Source: Muribaculaceae bacterium (GTDB taxonomy: Bacteria > Bacteroidota > Bacteroidia > Bacteroidales > Muribaculaceae). Taken from it: a stretch of 64,000 nt of DNA. Location of the stretch: positions 1 to 64,000 of the forward strand of contig JAFYYI010000034.1 in the NCBI GenBank assembly GCA_017557665.1. The letters are read 5' to 3'. A program made the position numbers and the translations under genes. Positions 45,632-53,688 of this stretch are shown here, piece by piece; the stretch's first letter is position 1; each line of letters opens with the position of its first letter. The notes under the pieces are model-generated. The model saw nothing but the letters and a program-made list of their open reading frames with translations, ran no database searches and was not told where the DNA came from.

Positions 45632-46320
45632 TAAATTTCAGAGAAAAAAAGAGTTTTCCGTCCGTCCGCCTATTATATATAACGGAAGAAACGGAAAACG
45701 GGTTGTTGTCATCGCAAGTACTGACACAAAATAAATATCTATATACTCACATAAATAGTTTTCCGCCTTTTCCGTTCCGTCCGCGTGTGCACGCACATTT
45801 ACGTTGATTAGTCATGCTCATTTTCGTTCATTTCATTTCGCTATTATATATATAAATAAAATGAAATGAATGAAATAAATGAAATGAAAATTGTGTCATC
45901 GCAAGTTTTGACACACCATTTTCAATTGAATTAATATATATAGTATCCACCTCAATTCATCTCGTTCATTTCGTTCATTTCGTTCACGCGTACACGAGAA
46001 AACCCAAAACCAACTTGGCATGAAAAATCCAATTTGTCCGTTCCGTCTGCGTGTGCACGCACATTTACGTTGATTAGTCGTGTTCATTTTCGTCATTTTC
46101 GTCCCTATAATATATATAATAGGATGAAAATGATGAAATAGATGAAAATGATGATATCGGTTGTGTCATCGCAAGTACTGACACAAACCAAATAATTATA
46201 ATATTACGCTTGTCATTTTCGTCATTTCTGTCCTCGTGTACACGCACATTTACGCTGCAACGGACAAACCACGCGCGCGTGGACGAAACGGACGAAATGA
46301 ATGAAACGGACAGAATCGAT
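45632..46320. repeat. Structured repeat block: three hairpin units with a fixed TTGTGTCA motif
   Basis: A gene-free stretch. Three units (around 45653-45729, 45820-45916 and 46084-46186) each have two complementary arms of TTCRTTTCG/TTCCGTCCG-like words around an ATATATA centre, then a fixed hairpin motif TTGTGTCA-N10-TGACACAA (starts near 45703, 45891, 46161). Between units stands a word beginning CGTGTGCACGCACATTTACG (about 45783, 46051; a shorter copy near 46234). The nonamer and the GC palindrome are shared with the gene leaders of this window. Confidence 0.85.
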
Positions 46321-46680
46321 GATGGTATCCGTCATAACAAGAATCCATTAGTGCCCCGTACATGTTCGCTTTAGAATAAGCAGGCCGAAGGTCTGCACAA
46401 GGCTGTAAGCCTTGACTTGAATTAACACCATGGCGCGAGGGCCGTAGGTCGTCGTGGCTTGGTGACAGGGACCATACACACTTCGAGCCCCGGAGGGGGC
46501 CACAAATGATGGCAGTGGGTGGCCCTCTACGAGGCCCATTCCATTTCGCACCCAAGTCCCCAGGCCACATAGACCTACGGCCTATGCGCCCTGGGGTTAT
46601 CCCTATTCAAGGCCTTCTGGCCTTGTGCAGGCCTACGGCCTACTCGCCTGTCTCTAAACTCAAATAGATTTACATTACAG
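46321..46680. repeat. Hairpin-rich intergenic block
   Basis: A GC-richer stretch of short palindromes: CAAGGCTGTAAGCCTTG, CCCCAGG...CCTGGGG enclosing an ATAGACC/GGCCTAT stem (46550-46597), and AAGGCCTTCTGGCCTTG. No convincing ORF is present; the short frames here have no family likeness. Resembles dispersed intergenic repeats of Bacteroidales; mobility is not shown. Confidence 0.6.
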
Positions 46681-46708
46681 GATACGCTTTTCTCCGGACA
46701 CTAATGAC

Positions 46709-46745
46709 AAGCATCCGCACTCCATTGGCTGGAATGCGGACGCTT
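46709..46745 (-). terminator. Stem-loop after fabD
   Basis: A 15-bp stem (AAGCGTCCGCATTCC in sense, two G-U pairs) with a 7-base loop, 49 bases past the fabD stop. There is no good T-run, so it may act with Rho or protect the 3' end. Confidence 0.5.
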
Positions 46746-46793
46746 CTCTTACCTCTAAACCCTAAACGCTAAACTGCGAGCAGGGCGAGCATC

Positions 46794-47672
46794 TTACTGT
46801 CGGCCGCTGAGGACGACGTCGCGGCTGGTCTTGGCGATGAGGCCCTGGAGGACCTTACCCGGGCCCAGTTCCTCGGCCTCGGTCATGCCGTCGGCAACCA
46901 TGTTGGCAACGATGTGGCTCCAACGCACGGGGGCGGTGAGCTGCTGCAGCAGGTTGGCCTTGATTTCCTCGGGATCGGTGTGGGGCTTGGCGTCCACATC
47001 CTGGTAGATGGGGCAAACGGGAGCCGAGAAGTCGGCAGCCTCGATAGCCTCGGCCAGTTCGGCACGGGCAGGCTCCATCAGGGGCGAGTGGAAGGCACCA
47101 CCCACCTTGAGGGGCAACGCACGGCGAGCGCCGGCCTCCTTGAATTTCTCACAAGCAGCCTCGATTGCGGCAATCTCACCCGAGATGACCACCTGACCGG
47201 GGCAGTTATAGTTGGCGGGAACGCAGATGCCGTCGATGGTGGCACAGATCTCCTCCACCTTGGCGTCGTCCATGCCGATGATGGCAGCCATCGTCGAGGG
47301 AGCAGCCTCGCAAGCCTTCTGCATGGCCAGGGCACGTGCCTCGACCAGTTTCAAACCCTGCTCGAAGGGCAGCGCACCAGCGGCTACCAGTGCCGAGAAC
47401 TCGCCCAGCGAGTGACCGGCAACCATGTCGGGCTTGAACTCGTCGCCCATGGTGAGGGCGAGGATTACAGAGTGCAGGAATACGGCAGGCTGGGTGACCT
47501 TGGTTTGCTTCAGGTCGTCCTCGGTGCCTTCAAACATGAGGTCGGTAATGCGGAAACCGAGCACCTCATTGGCTTTCTCAAACAATTCTTTGGCCTGGGG
47601 ATTGTTGTCGTACAGGTCCTTGCCCATACCCACAAACTGTGCGCCCTGACCGGGGAATACGAATGCTTTCAT
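46794..47672 (-). CDS. fabD: Malonyl-CoA:ACP transacylase FabD
   Basis: 292 residues. FPGQGAQFVGMGKDLY at the N-terminus and the nucleophile elbow GHSLGE with S88 are typical, as is the later GGAFHSPLM with the catalytic histidine. It loads malonyl groups on acyl carrier protein for fatty acid synthesis. It stands alone, with -7 box TACCTTTG at 47741-47748. Nothing ties it to the NRPS locus 25 kb away. Confidence 0.97.
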   Translation of the reverse strand: MKAFVFPGQGAQFVGMGKDLYDNNPQAKELFEKANEVLGFRITDLMFEGTEDDLKQTKVTQPAVFLHSVILALTMGDEFKPDMVAGHSLGEFSALVAAGALPFEQGLKLVEARALAMQKACEAAPSTMAAIIGMDDAKVEEICATIDGICVPANYNCPGQVVISGEIAAIEAACEKFKEAGARRALPLKVGGAFHSPLMEPARAELAEAIEAADFSAPVCPIYQDVDAKPHTDPEEIKANLLQQLTAPVRWSHIVANMVADGMTEAEELGPGKVLQGLIAKTSRDVVLSGRQ

Positions 47673-47740
47673 TGTGTCTAATTGTCTCTTCTATTGTTGA
47701 TAATAATGTTGATTACGGAATTTTTTCTGCAAATCGGCTG

Positions 47741-47748
47741 CAAAGGTA
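47741..47748 (-). promoter_or_regulatory. -7 box for fabD (TACCTTTG)
   Basis: The plus strand reads CAAAGGTA 68 bases before the ATG, directly downstream of a hairpin of heptamer repeats. Confidence 0.65.
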
Positions 47749-47756
47749 GTAATTTT

Positions 47757-47853
47757 TAGTGAATAGTGAACAGTTAACAGTGAAAAGTTAATAGTTAATC
47801 TTGAACAGTTGTCGCTGAAATACTGTTCACTGATAACTATTCACTGTTAACTA
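47757..47853. repeat. AGTTAAC-type heptamers in inverted orientation between queC and fabD
   Basis: Two oppositely oriented heptamer blocks (GTGAACAGTTAACAGTG... and ACTGTTCACTGATAACT...) can pair into a long stem after the queC stop and before the fabD promoter, so it may end queC transcription. Confidence 0.75.
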
Positions 47854-48510
47854 GACCAGGTATTCGGTGGGGTCGTCGATGCCGGCGTCCTTGAGGGCTT
47901 GGCGGCGCTCGGTGCAGGTGCCGCAGGTGCCGCAGTGCTTTTCTCCACCCTTGTAGCAGGAATAGGTCTCGCTGTAGTCCAGGCCCAAGGCTGCTCCGTG
48001 ACGTGCAATCTCGGCCTTGGTCAAGTCGGTATAGGGAGCATAGACCTTGACATTCTCATAGGTGCCCGTCATCATGGCGGTGCTCATGGCTTCGATAAAG
48101 GGGGAACGGCAGTCAGGGTAGATGCTGTGGTCTCCGGCGTGGTTGGCAATCATCACGCGCTTGAGGCCGTTGCTCTCGGCGATGCCGCAGGCAATGGCCA
48201 GCATGATGCCGTTGCGGAAAGGCACCACCGTCGATTTCATGTTCTCGTCGTTGTAGTTGCCGTCGGGGATGGCATCGGCGCTCTCGAGCAGGGCACTCTT
48301 GAAGTACTTGTGCATGAAATCCAGGGGGATAATCAGGTGCTTGATGCCCAAGCGCTCGCAATGCATGATGGCGCAGCGGCGCTCACGGCCGTTCTGGGTG
48401 CTGCCGTAGTCAAAGGTGATGGCCATGGCAATCTCGTCCTTGTATTCATAGAGCATGGTCGTCGAGTCCATGCCACCCGAGGTAATGATAACCGCGTCTT
48501 TCTTTGCCAT
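47851..48510 (-). CDS. queC: 7-cyano-7-deazaguanine synthase QueC
   Basis: 219 residues from ATG 48510. The PP-loop ATP pyrophosphatase motif SGGMDS (11-16) and a C-terminal zinc site of four cysteines (SCYKGGEKHCGTCGTC) are present. It converts 7-carboxy-7-deazaguanine to preQ0 with ATP and ammonia. It follows queF by 7 bases on the same strand. The frame runs on to 48615 but would overlap queF, so the internal ATG is used. Confidence 0.97.
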   Translation of the reverse strand: MAKKDAVIITSGGMDSTTMLYEYKDEIAMAITFDYGSTQNGRERRCAIMHCERLGIKHLIIPLDFMHKYFKSALLESADAIPDGNYNDENMKSTVVPFRNGIMLAIACGIAESNGLKRVMIANHAGDHSIYPDCRSPFIEAMSTAMMTGTYENVKVYAPYTDLTKAEIARHGAALGLDYSETYSCYKGGEKHCGTCGTCTERRQALKDAGIDDPTEYLV

Positions 48511-48517
48511 AGTCCTG

Positions 48518-48988
48518 TTAATCGTTGTGGAAATTAGCAATGAGACGGGCACGCACCATGTCCTGATGCTCGCTGTCTCCATAGTTGGCAAACGGCTTGA
48601 TGCTGATGCCGCCACGAGGGTTGAACAGGCCTATCACCTCGAGATATTTGGGATCCATCAACTTAACCAAGTCCTTCATGATGATGTTCACACAATCCTC
48701 ATGGAAGTCGCCATGGTTGCGGAAACTGAAGAGGTAGAGTTTCAGGCTCTTGCTCTCGACCATGCGCACGCGCGGGATATAGTTGATGATGATGTGACCG
48801 AAGTCGGGTTGACCCGTCTTGGGGCACAACGAGGTAAACTCGGGGCAATCGAGCGTCACCACATACTCATTCTCGGGGTGCTTGTTCTCGAAAGTCTCCA
48901 GCACATCGGGCCGATAGTCAAACTCATACTGCGTGCCCTGGTTTCCCAGCAGCGTCACGCCCTCAAGCTCTTGTTCAGTTCTAGACAT
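48518..48988 (-). CDS. queF: NADPH-dependent preQ0 reductase QueF (short type)
   Basis: 156 residues from ATG 48988. It is the short unimodular form, with the active-site segment [12 protein letters not shown] (C55, D62) and the QueF motif [21 protein letters not shown]. It reduces preQ0 to preQ1, which is later exchanged into tRNA by Tgt. It is the first gene of the queF-queC pair, with a -7 box at 49022-49029. Confidence 0.97.
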   Translation of the reverse strand: MSRTEQELEGVTLLGNQGTQYEFDYRPDVLETFENKHPENEYVVTLDCPEFTSLCPKTGQPDFGHIIINYIPRVRMVESKSLKLYLFSFRNHGDFHEDCVNIIMKDLVKLMDPKYLEVIGLFNPRGGISIKPFANYGDSEHQDMVRARLIANFHND

Positions 48989-49021
48989 AAAAAGAAATAA
49001 TATATGATTCGTTTTGGGCCG

Positions 49022-49029
49022 CAAAGATA
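49022..49029 (-). promoter_or_regulatory. -7 box for queF-queC (TATCTTTG)
   Basis: The plus strand reads CAAAGATA 34 bases before the queF ATG. No preQ1 riboswitch fold was noticed in this short leader. Confidence 0.6.
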
Positions 49030-49051
49030 GTAAAAAAAACACACTTTACGG

Positions 49052-49780
49052 TCATTTGTCGCCACTTAACCTCTCAAAGAGCAAGTCCAGCGCATACCTG
49101 GCCGCTAAGTCGCCTAGCGGGGGCTGACCATCGAGGCTGCGCAGGGCTGCCAGTCTCACGTCCTCGTCAAGGTCGTCGCTGCAGTTGGTGAGCAGGTGTC
49201 GGCTATAGGCCACGGTGAACTCGGGATGCCCCTGGAAGGCAACCACCTGACGGCCGATTCTGAAAGATTCGTTCTTGCAGAAATCGCTCGTGGCACACAG
49301 CACCGCATCGGGCGGCAAGGTCATCACCTGGTCGTTGTGGCTATAGAGCAGTCGCATCTCCTGTCCCGGGAAATAATGCCGCATCGACTCATCTGTCACT
49401 TGTGAAGCACGCACCCCGGCACCGAAGCCGCCTTCATAGCGCCTCACTTCACCACCCAAGGCCCGTGCTATCACCTGATGGCCAAAGCAGACGCCCATCA
49501 GTTTGGCGCCTCGTTGATAGGCCGTCTTCACCCATTGCAGCAGAGCGAGAATCCACGGCTTGTCGTCATAGGCCGAATCCAGGCTTCCAGGAATCAGGTA
49601 TAGTTCATCGGTGTTGATGTCGTCGGGAAGTTCGCCTTGCCACGTCTGATAGACACGATAGGTCACCTGTTCACCGATGCCGGCAAACAAGTCCATGAAC
49701 AATGACTCGTAATTGGGGATGAACGACGGCAGTCGCCCCGGGAAAGTGTCACACAACAGAATGTTGATGTGGGATGTCAT
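49052..49780 (-). CDS. Class I glutamine amidotransferase-like protein
   Basis: 242 residues. The nucleophile elbow GVCFGHQ and the catalytic His-Glu QGHPEF are intact, as in the GMP-synthase-like GATase1 group. It lacks a synthetase domain, so it is a stand-alone amidotransferase or gamma-glutamyl hydrolase-type enzyme of unknown substrate. The start overlaps the HD-domain gene stop by 4 bases (ATGA), so the two are probably translated together. Confidence 0.85.
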   Translation of the reverse strand: MTSHINILLCDTFPGRLPSFIPNYESLFMDLFAGIGEQVTYRVYQTWQGELPDDINTDELYLIPGSLDSAYDDKPWILALLQWVKTAYQRGAKLMGVCFGHQVIARALGGEVRRYEGGFGAGVRASQVTDESMRHYFPGQEMRLLYSHNDQVMTLPPDAVLCATSDFCKNESFRIGRQVVAFQGHPEFTVAYSRHLLTNCSDDLDEDVRLAALRSLDGQPPLGDLAARYALDLLFERLSGDK

Positions 49781-50409
49781 AACTCGTCAATCTCCGCGCC
49801 AGTGCGTTCCATGATGCTGGCGGCCAAGCCGTCGGCCGTCTGGATGATGGTAACGAGGGGGTAAAGTTTGCGTGCGGCATCATAGTTGCGCACGTCCTCG
49901 TAACTGTTCTGGTTCACGCCCCAAGCGCCCATGTGCCAACGGATGGCAAGCATCTCGTCGTCGTTCAGGGGCAGACCGCTGCACAGCAGCAGGGTCAACG
50001 ACTTCTCGCCATGACCCATCGGGAAACCCTTATAGGTGACTTTGTAGCCCTCGGCATCCTCCCAGATGCCCAGCGAATTCTTGCGTTTCTTGACAGTGCG
50101 CTTGTAGATGTCGCACTTGCACACATCGTGCAGCAGGCTGGCCAGGATGATGCTGTCACGCTTCACCTCACGTTCCAGGCCCGGCTCAATGGCTTTCATG
50201 GCCTCCCAAACGGCAATAGCGGCCTTGCAGGTGTTGAGCGAGTGCAATGCCAAACCACCCTCGACGTTCAAGTGGTGTCCTGCCGATGCCGGAGCCGTGA
50301 AAAAGCCCCAATTCTCAAGGTCGGTTATCACATCCTCGATGCCATCACGTTCGGTAGAACGCAACAACTCGAGTATTTCTTCTTTACAATTATTATCCCC
50401 GGTTTTCAT
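49777..50409 (-). CDS. HD-domain phosphohydrolase-like protein
   Basis: 210 residues. Metal-binding candidates are the first His in LALHSLNTCKAA and the HD pair in ASLLHDVCKCDIY, with later H in WHMGAWG. HD proteins hydrolyse phosphomonoesters or nucleotides; the substrate is not evident. It is co-translated with the amidotransferase. Its leader is a composite repeat array interrupted by a hairpin element. Confidence 0.8.
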   Translation of the reverse strand: MKTGDNNCKEEILELLRSTERDGIEDVITDLENWGFFTAPASAGHHLNVEGGLALHSLNTCKAAIAVWEAMKAIEPGLEREVKRDSIILASLLHDVCKCDIYKRTVKKRKNSLGIWEDAEGYKVTYKGFPMGHGEKSLTLLLCSGLPLNDDEMLAIRWHMGAWGVNQNSYEDVRNYDAARKLYPLVTIIQTADGLAASIMERTGAEIDEL

Positions 50410-50417
50410 TATTGAGT

Positions 50418-50680
50418 TTTTTTAGTTTCTAGTCCTTAGTCCCTAGTCCCTAGTTTCTAGTCCTTAGTTTCACTCGCTTTGCTCGTGCAAGGTGGGCTGC
50501 GCCTCAGCAATTGAAAGCAAGCTTTCATTGCATTCGGCTTGCACCACCTTTCTAGTCCTTAGTCCCGAGTTGTCGCACACGCGCGGACGAAATGAATGAA
50601 ATGAACGAAACGAACAGAGCGGATGCCAATTATTAACTGTTCACTGTTAACTATTCACTGCTAACTGTTCACTGTTCGCG
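50418..50680 (-). repeat. Composite repeat leader of the HD gene with inserted hairpin element
   Basis: In sense order: AGTGAACAGTTAGC-type heptamers (overlapping the end of the ABC gene), TTCGTTTCG nonamers, GC palindrome CGCGCGTGTGCG with GACAAC, a GGGACTA heptamer, an 80-base hairpin element (about 50471-50553, AAGGTGG / CCACCTT outer stem, TGAAAGC / GCTTTCA inner), then GGGACTA heptamers to the ATG. Confidence 0.85.
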
Positions 50681-51469
50681 CCTTGTTGGCTTGTAGCCGT
50701 GCTCGCGGCGGTACTTGCGCACGTCACGGAACAGGTCGGTGGCATAGACGAAGTTGTTCAGGTCGTCGTTGTCCACGTTATAGACCTCGTCCTTGGTGCC
50801 AATCCACCCCACGTGACCCTTGTTGATGAACACGATGTTCTCACCGATGCCCATCACCGAGTTCATGTCGTGGGTGTTGATGATGGTGGTGATACCGAAC
50901 TCGTGGGTGATGTCGCTCAAGAGTTCATCGATGACGATCGACGTCTTGGGGTCAAGACCCGAGTTGGGCTCGTCACAGAAGAGGTACTTTGGATTCAATG
51001 CGATGGCGCGTGCGATGGCGCAGCGTTTCTGCATACCGCCCGAGAGTTCACTGGGAAACTTTTTCTCGCTGCCCGTGAGGTTCACGCGGTCAATACAGAA
51101 CTGGGCACGGTCCTTCATCTCGCTGCCCGACATGCCGCCGAACATCACTAGCGGGAATATCACATTGCCCATCACGGTCTCGCTGTCGAACAACGCCGAC
51201 CCCTGGAAGAGCATGCCGATTTCCTTGCGCAACTCCTTGCGCTGCTTGCGGTCCATCTTGGTAATGTCACGGCCATCGTAGAGAATCTCGCCCTCATCGG
51301 GGTCAAACAGGCCGACGATGTTCTTAATCAACACCGTTTTACCCGAGCCCGATTGGCCGATAATCAGATTGGTCTTGCCGTCATACAGTTTGCAGCTCAC
51401 GTCGAACAACACCTGACGCACGCCGCCTTCCTCCTTGAAGGACTTGGATATATGCTTAACTTCGATCAT
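50669..51469 (-). CDS. ABC transporter ATP-binding protein (MlaF type)
   Basis: 266 residues. Walker A GQSGSGKT (38-45), signature LSGGMQKR, Walker B FCDEPNSGLDP and H-loop NTHDM are intact. PNSGLDP and the early LFDSETVMGNVIFPL fit the MlaF/Ttg2A group of lipid-trafficking ABC ATPases. The MlaE-type permease gene is next upstream on the same strand. Together they likely move phospholipids between membranes; an MlaD substrate-binding gene is not seen here. Confidence 0.92.
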   Translation of the reverse strand: MIEVKHISKSFKEEGGVRQVLFDVSCKLYDGKTNLIIGQSGSGKTVLIKNIVGLFDPDEGEILYDGRDITKMDRKQRKELRKEIGMLFQGSALFDSETVMGNVIFPLVMFGGMSGSEMKDRAQFCIDRVNLTGSEKKFPSELSGGMQKRCAIARAIALNPKYLFCDEPNSGLDPKTSIVIDELLSDITHEFGITTIINTHDMNSVMGIGENIVFINKGHVGWIGTKDEVYNVDNDDLNNFVYATDLFRDVRKYRREHGYKPTRREQ

Positions 51470-51479
51470 TGTTTTAATT

Positions 51480-51607
51480 TTTTAGTTTCTAGTCCCTAGT
51501 CCCTAGTCCCTAGTTTCTGGTTGTCGTGCACGCGCGGACGAAACGGACGAAATGAACGAAACGAATGAACTGGGCGGAGCCAACTATTAACTATTAACTG
51601 TTAACTG
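51480..51607 (-). repeat. Four-part repeat leader of the MlaF-type gene
   Basis: Sense order: AGTTAAC/AGTTAAT heptamers, TTCRTTTCG nonamers, CCGCGCGTGCACGACAAC palindrome region, then CTAGGGA heptamers ending 12 bases before the ATG. Confidence 0.9.
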
Positions 51608-52354
51608 CTAAAGCAGCAGCAGGGTCAGGATAACGTCGGCCACAAGAATCATGATGTTGCTCATCACCACAGTGTCGGTACTGGCCTGGCCCACCTCGAC
51701 CGAGCCACCCTTGACAGTGTAGCCGTAGTAACAGGCAATGGTGGACATCAGGAAGGCGAACACAAGCGACTTGATGAGTGCAAACCACACATACCACTCG
51801 ATGAACAACGACTGGATGCCAAAGATAAAGGTATCGGGATCCACAATGCCCGTGATGACACAGATGAGCCAACCGCCAAACAGGCTCGTTCCCATACAGA
51901 TGACCACCAGGAAGGGCAGGATGGTAATCAGAGCCAAAATCTTGGGCATAGCCAGGAAGTTGGCGCTGTTGATGCCCATGATGTCAAGAGCGTCAATCTG
52001 TTCGGTAGCGCGCATCGTACCAATCTCGCTGGCGATATTGGAACCGATTTTGCCCGACAGAATCAGGCACAAAATGGTTGATGAGAACTCCAGCAGGATA
52101 ATCTCACGGGTGGTCAGGCCCACGGTGTAACGCGGCAGCAACGGGTTGGAGATGTTGAGCTTGATGAGAATCGTACACAACGAGCCGATGAACAGCGACA
52201 CGATGATAATCAACGGTATCGAGTCAATGCCCAGTTTATATATCTCATTGAGATAACGTTTGAAGAACACCTTCCACTTGTCGGGGATGGCAGCGACCCT
52301 CCACATGAACATGCAGTAGTCTCCAAACTTATCCAGCATTTTAGTGATTAGCAT
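51608..52354 (-). CDS. MlaE-type ABC transporter permease
   Basis: 248 residues from ATG 52354 (a second ATG lies at 52339). About five membrane helices and the MlaE family stretch ILLEFSSTILCLILSGKIGSNIASEIGTMRATEQIDALDIMGINSANFLAMPK are present. It pairs with the ATPase downstream in phospholipid transport. The frame upstream to 52540 has unrelated composition and overlaps the LuxR gene, so it was dropped. Confidence 0.92.
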   Translation of the reverse strand: MLITKMLDKFGDYCMFMWRVAAIPDKWKVFFKRYLNEIYKLGIDSIPLIIIVSLFIGSLCTILIKLNISNPLLPRYTVGLTTREIILLEFSSTILCLILSGKIGSNIASEIGTMRATEQIDALDIMGINSANFLAMPKILALITILPFLVVICMGTSLFGGWLICVITGIVDPDTFIFGIQSLFIEWYVWFALIKSLVFAFLMSTIACYYGYTVKGGSVEVGQASTDTVVMSNIMILVADVILTLLLL

Positions 52355-52418
52355 AATCTCTCGTTTTATTTCAACCTGCGAAGGTAGGTATTTTTCCTCA
52401 ATTGAGCAAATCAAATGT

Positions 52419-52988
52419 TTACAGCAGGGCGCTCTCGTCGATGAGGTTGTTGAGCATGGCGTAGACCGTGAGGCCCGCAACACTCTTGATGCCGGTCTTG
52501 TGGGAGATGTTCTTGCGGTGGCTGATGACCGTGTGAACACTCACGTTAAGGGCATCGGCAATCTCCTTGTTGGTCTTGCCTTGGGCCAGCTGCACGAGGA
52601 CAGCGGTCTCACGCTTGGTGAGTTCATAATTGCTCTTTCCCGGCTCCTCCTCGGCAGGCGAAACGTTGGCCAGGGTCTCGATGATGGCTGCCCGGCTGTC
52701 ACGGATATCCACCACGGCGTCATAGGCCTTGAGCATGTCGCGCTCCACGTATTGATAAACCAACGCCACCACAGCCATCGGGTGCTCACCGCGCAGGCGG
52801 CTCGGTGAGTCAATCAGCGTGGGATTGATGAGCAGTATGTCGGGGCGCGCGGCAAGGATGCGCTCGTCAAGGCGGTCGGCATCAGTCTCGGGCTCGAGCA
52901 CCTTGAAACGGATTTGTCCGTCAAGCATCGCCTTCAGTCCCTCGACAATCACCTCGGCCGGTTCCACTATTAGCAGTCGTTGTTTCAT
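52419..52988 (-). CDS. LuxR-family regulator with degenerate receiver
   Basis: 189 residues. The C-terminal HTH (LTKRETAVLVQLAQGKTNKEIADALNVSVHTVISHRKNI) is a standard LuxR/GerE domain. The N-terminal 115 residues have a receiver-like pattern, but the acidic pair is EP (LLIVEPAEV) and the phosphoacceptor position reads N (DILLINPTLI). Phosphorylation control is therefore unlikely. Its ATG overlaps the stop of the hemerythrin gene by 4 bases, so the two may act together. Confidence 0.88.
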   Translation of the reverse strand: MKQRLLIVEPAEVIVEGLKAMLDGQIRFKVLEPETDADRLDERILAARPDILLINPTLIDSPSRLRGEHPMAVVALVYQYVERDMLKAYDAVVDIRDSRAAIIETLANVSPAEEEPGKSNYELTKRETAVLVQLAQGKTNKEIADALNVSVHTVISHRKNISHKTGIKSVAGLTVYAMLNNLIDESALL

Positions 52989-53680
52989 GACAGGATGGCT
53001 TTCTCGAAGTGTTTAACCAGGGGAACCATAATCCGCTCTTCGATGAAGGTGTGCTTCTTGAGGTCCTCGCTCAAGCGCAGGATGTCATACACCACGTCTA
53101 GCACGTTGTCGTCATCGGCTTGGGGCGGCAGGTACTTGAAGACGATATTCAACAGGTCGTCGAGTTTTCCCTCAATGTCGCTGTGGGTGTCGATGAACTC
53201 ACCGATGCTGTAGGTCGTGTCACGCTCGCCGCTCATCAAGGCTCGGATGTGAGGGAAGACGTCACGTTCCTCATGAGCAAAATGGTCAACCACTTCTCGC
53301 TTGTATTCCTTGAAAAAGCTGATGAACACCTGCCCGATGCGCCCTTTAAGGTTTTGGGCGATGGCATCCAGGTGGCACTCAATGTGCGGCAGGCGTTTTT
53401 CCACATAATACTTGTGGGACCTCTCGAGATAGGACACAAGGCCCGTCATGTCAGTTCCCAGGATAGCCGCCGTCGAGGGCACATAGTTATTGAACGTGTA
53501 GACGTTGCAGATGAGGAGGAAAAATGCGGTATCCACCCCACTCTCTTCACACACGTCGGCAATCGAGCGGTCGCCGAAGCCCAGCGAAATGCCCAAGCGC
53601 GGCAACAGTGCCAGCAACGAAGGATGGGCGGTGATGAGGTCGCTCAAACGAGCCTCGCTCGAGAAAAGGCGTGATTTCAT
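52985..53680 (-). CDS. Hemerythrin-like protein related to ScdA/RIC iron-sulfur repair
   Basis: 231 residues from ATG 53680. A short N-terminal domain like DUF542 precedes a hemerythrin-like four-helix bundle with iron-ligand candidates (SHKYYVEKRLPHIE, DHFAHEERDVFPHI, THSDIEG, HTFIEERIMVP). In ScdA/RIC the N-terminal domain has a CC motif near this position; here it reads LGFGD, so the cysteines are gone. Family role: repair of nitrosative or oxidative damage to iron-sulfur clusters. With the motif lost, iron-based sensing is an alternative. Confidence 0.8.
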   Translation of the reverse strand: MKSRLFSSEARLSDLITAHPSLLALLPRLGISLGFGDRSIADVCEESGVDTAFFLLICNVYTFNNYVPSTAAILGTDMTGLVSYLERSHKYYVEKRLPHIECHLDAIAQNLKGRIGQVFISFFKEYKREVVDHFAHEERDVFPHIRALMSGERDTTYSIGEFIDTHSDIEGKLDDLLNIVFKYLPPQADDDNVLDVVYDILRLSEDLKKHTFIEERIMVPLVKHFEKAILS

Positions 53681-53688
53681 ATAAGTCT

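Noticed and set aside
45632..46320. TTGTGTCA hairpin units considered as CRISPR or tRNA
   Set aside because: Only three copies at unequal spacing with structured, not unique, intervening sequence; no tRNA cloverleaf.
46250..46570. 106-residue minus-strand ORF in the repeat block
   Set aside because: It is made of palindromic repeat sequence; no protein family features.
46794..47672. fabD considered as part of an NRPS/PKS cluster
   Set aside because: Stand-alone housekeeping sequence with its own promoter, 25 kb from the NRPS operon.
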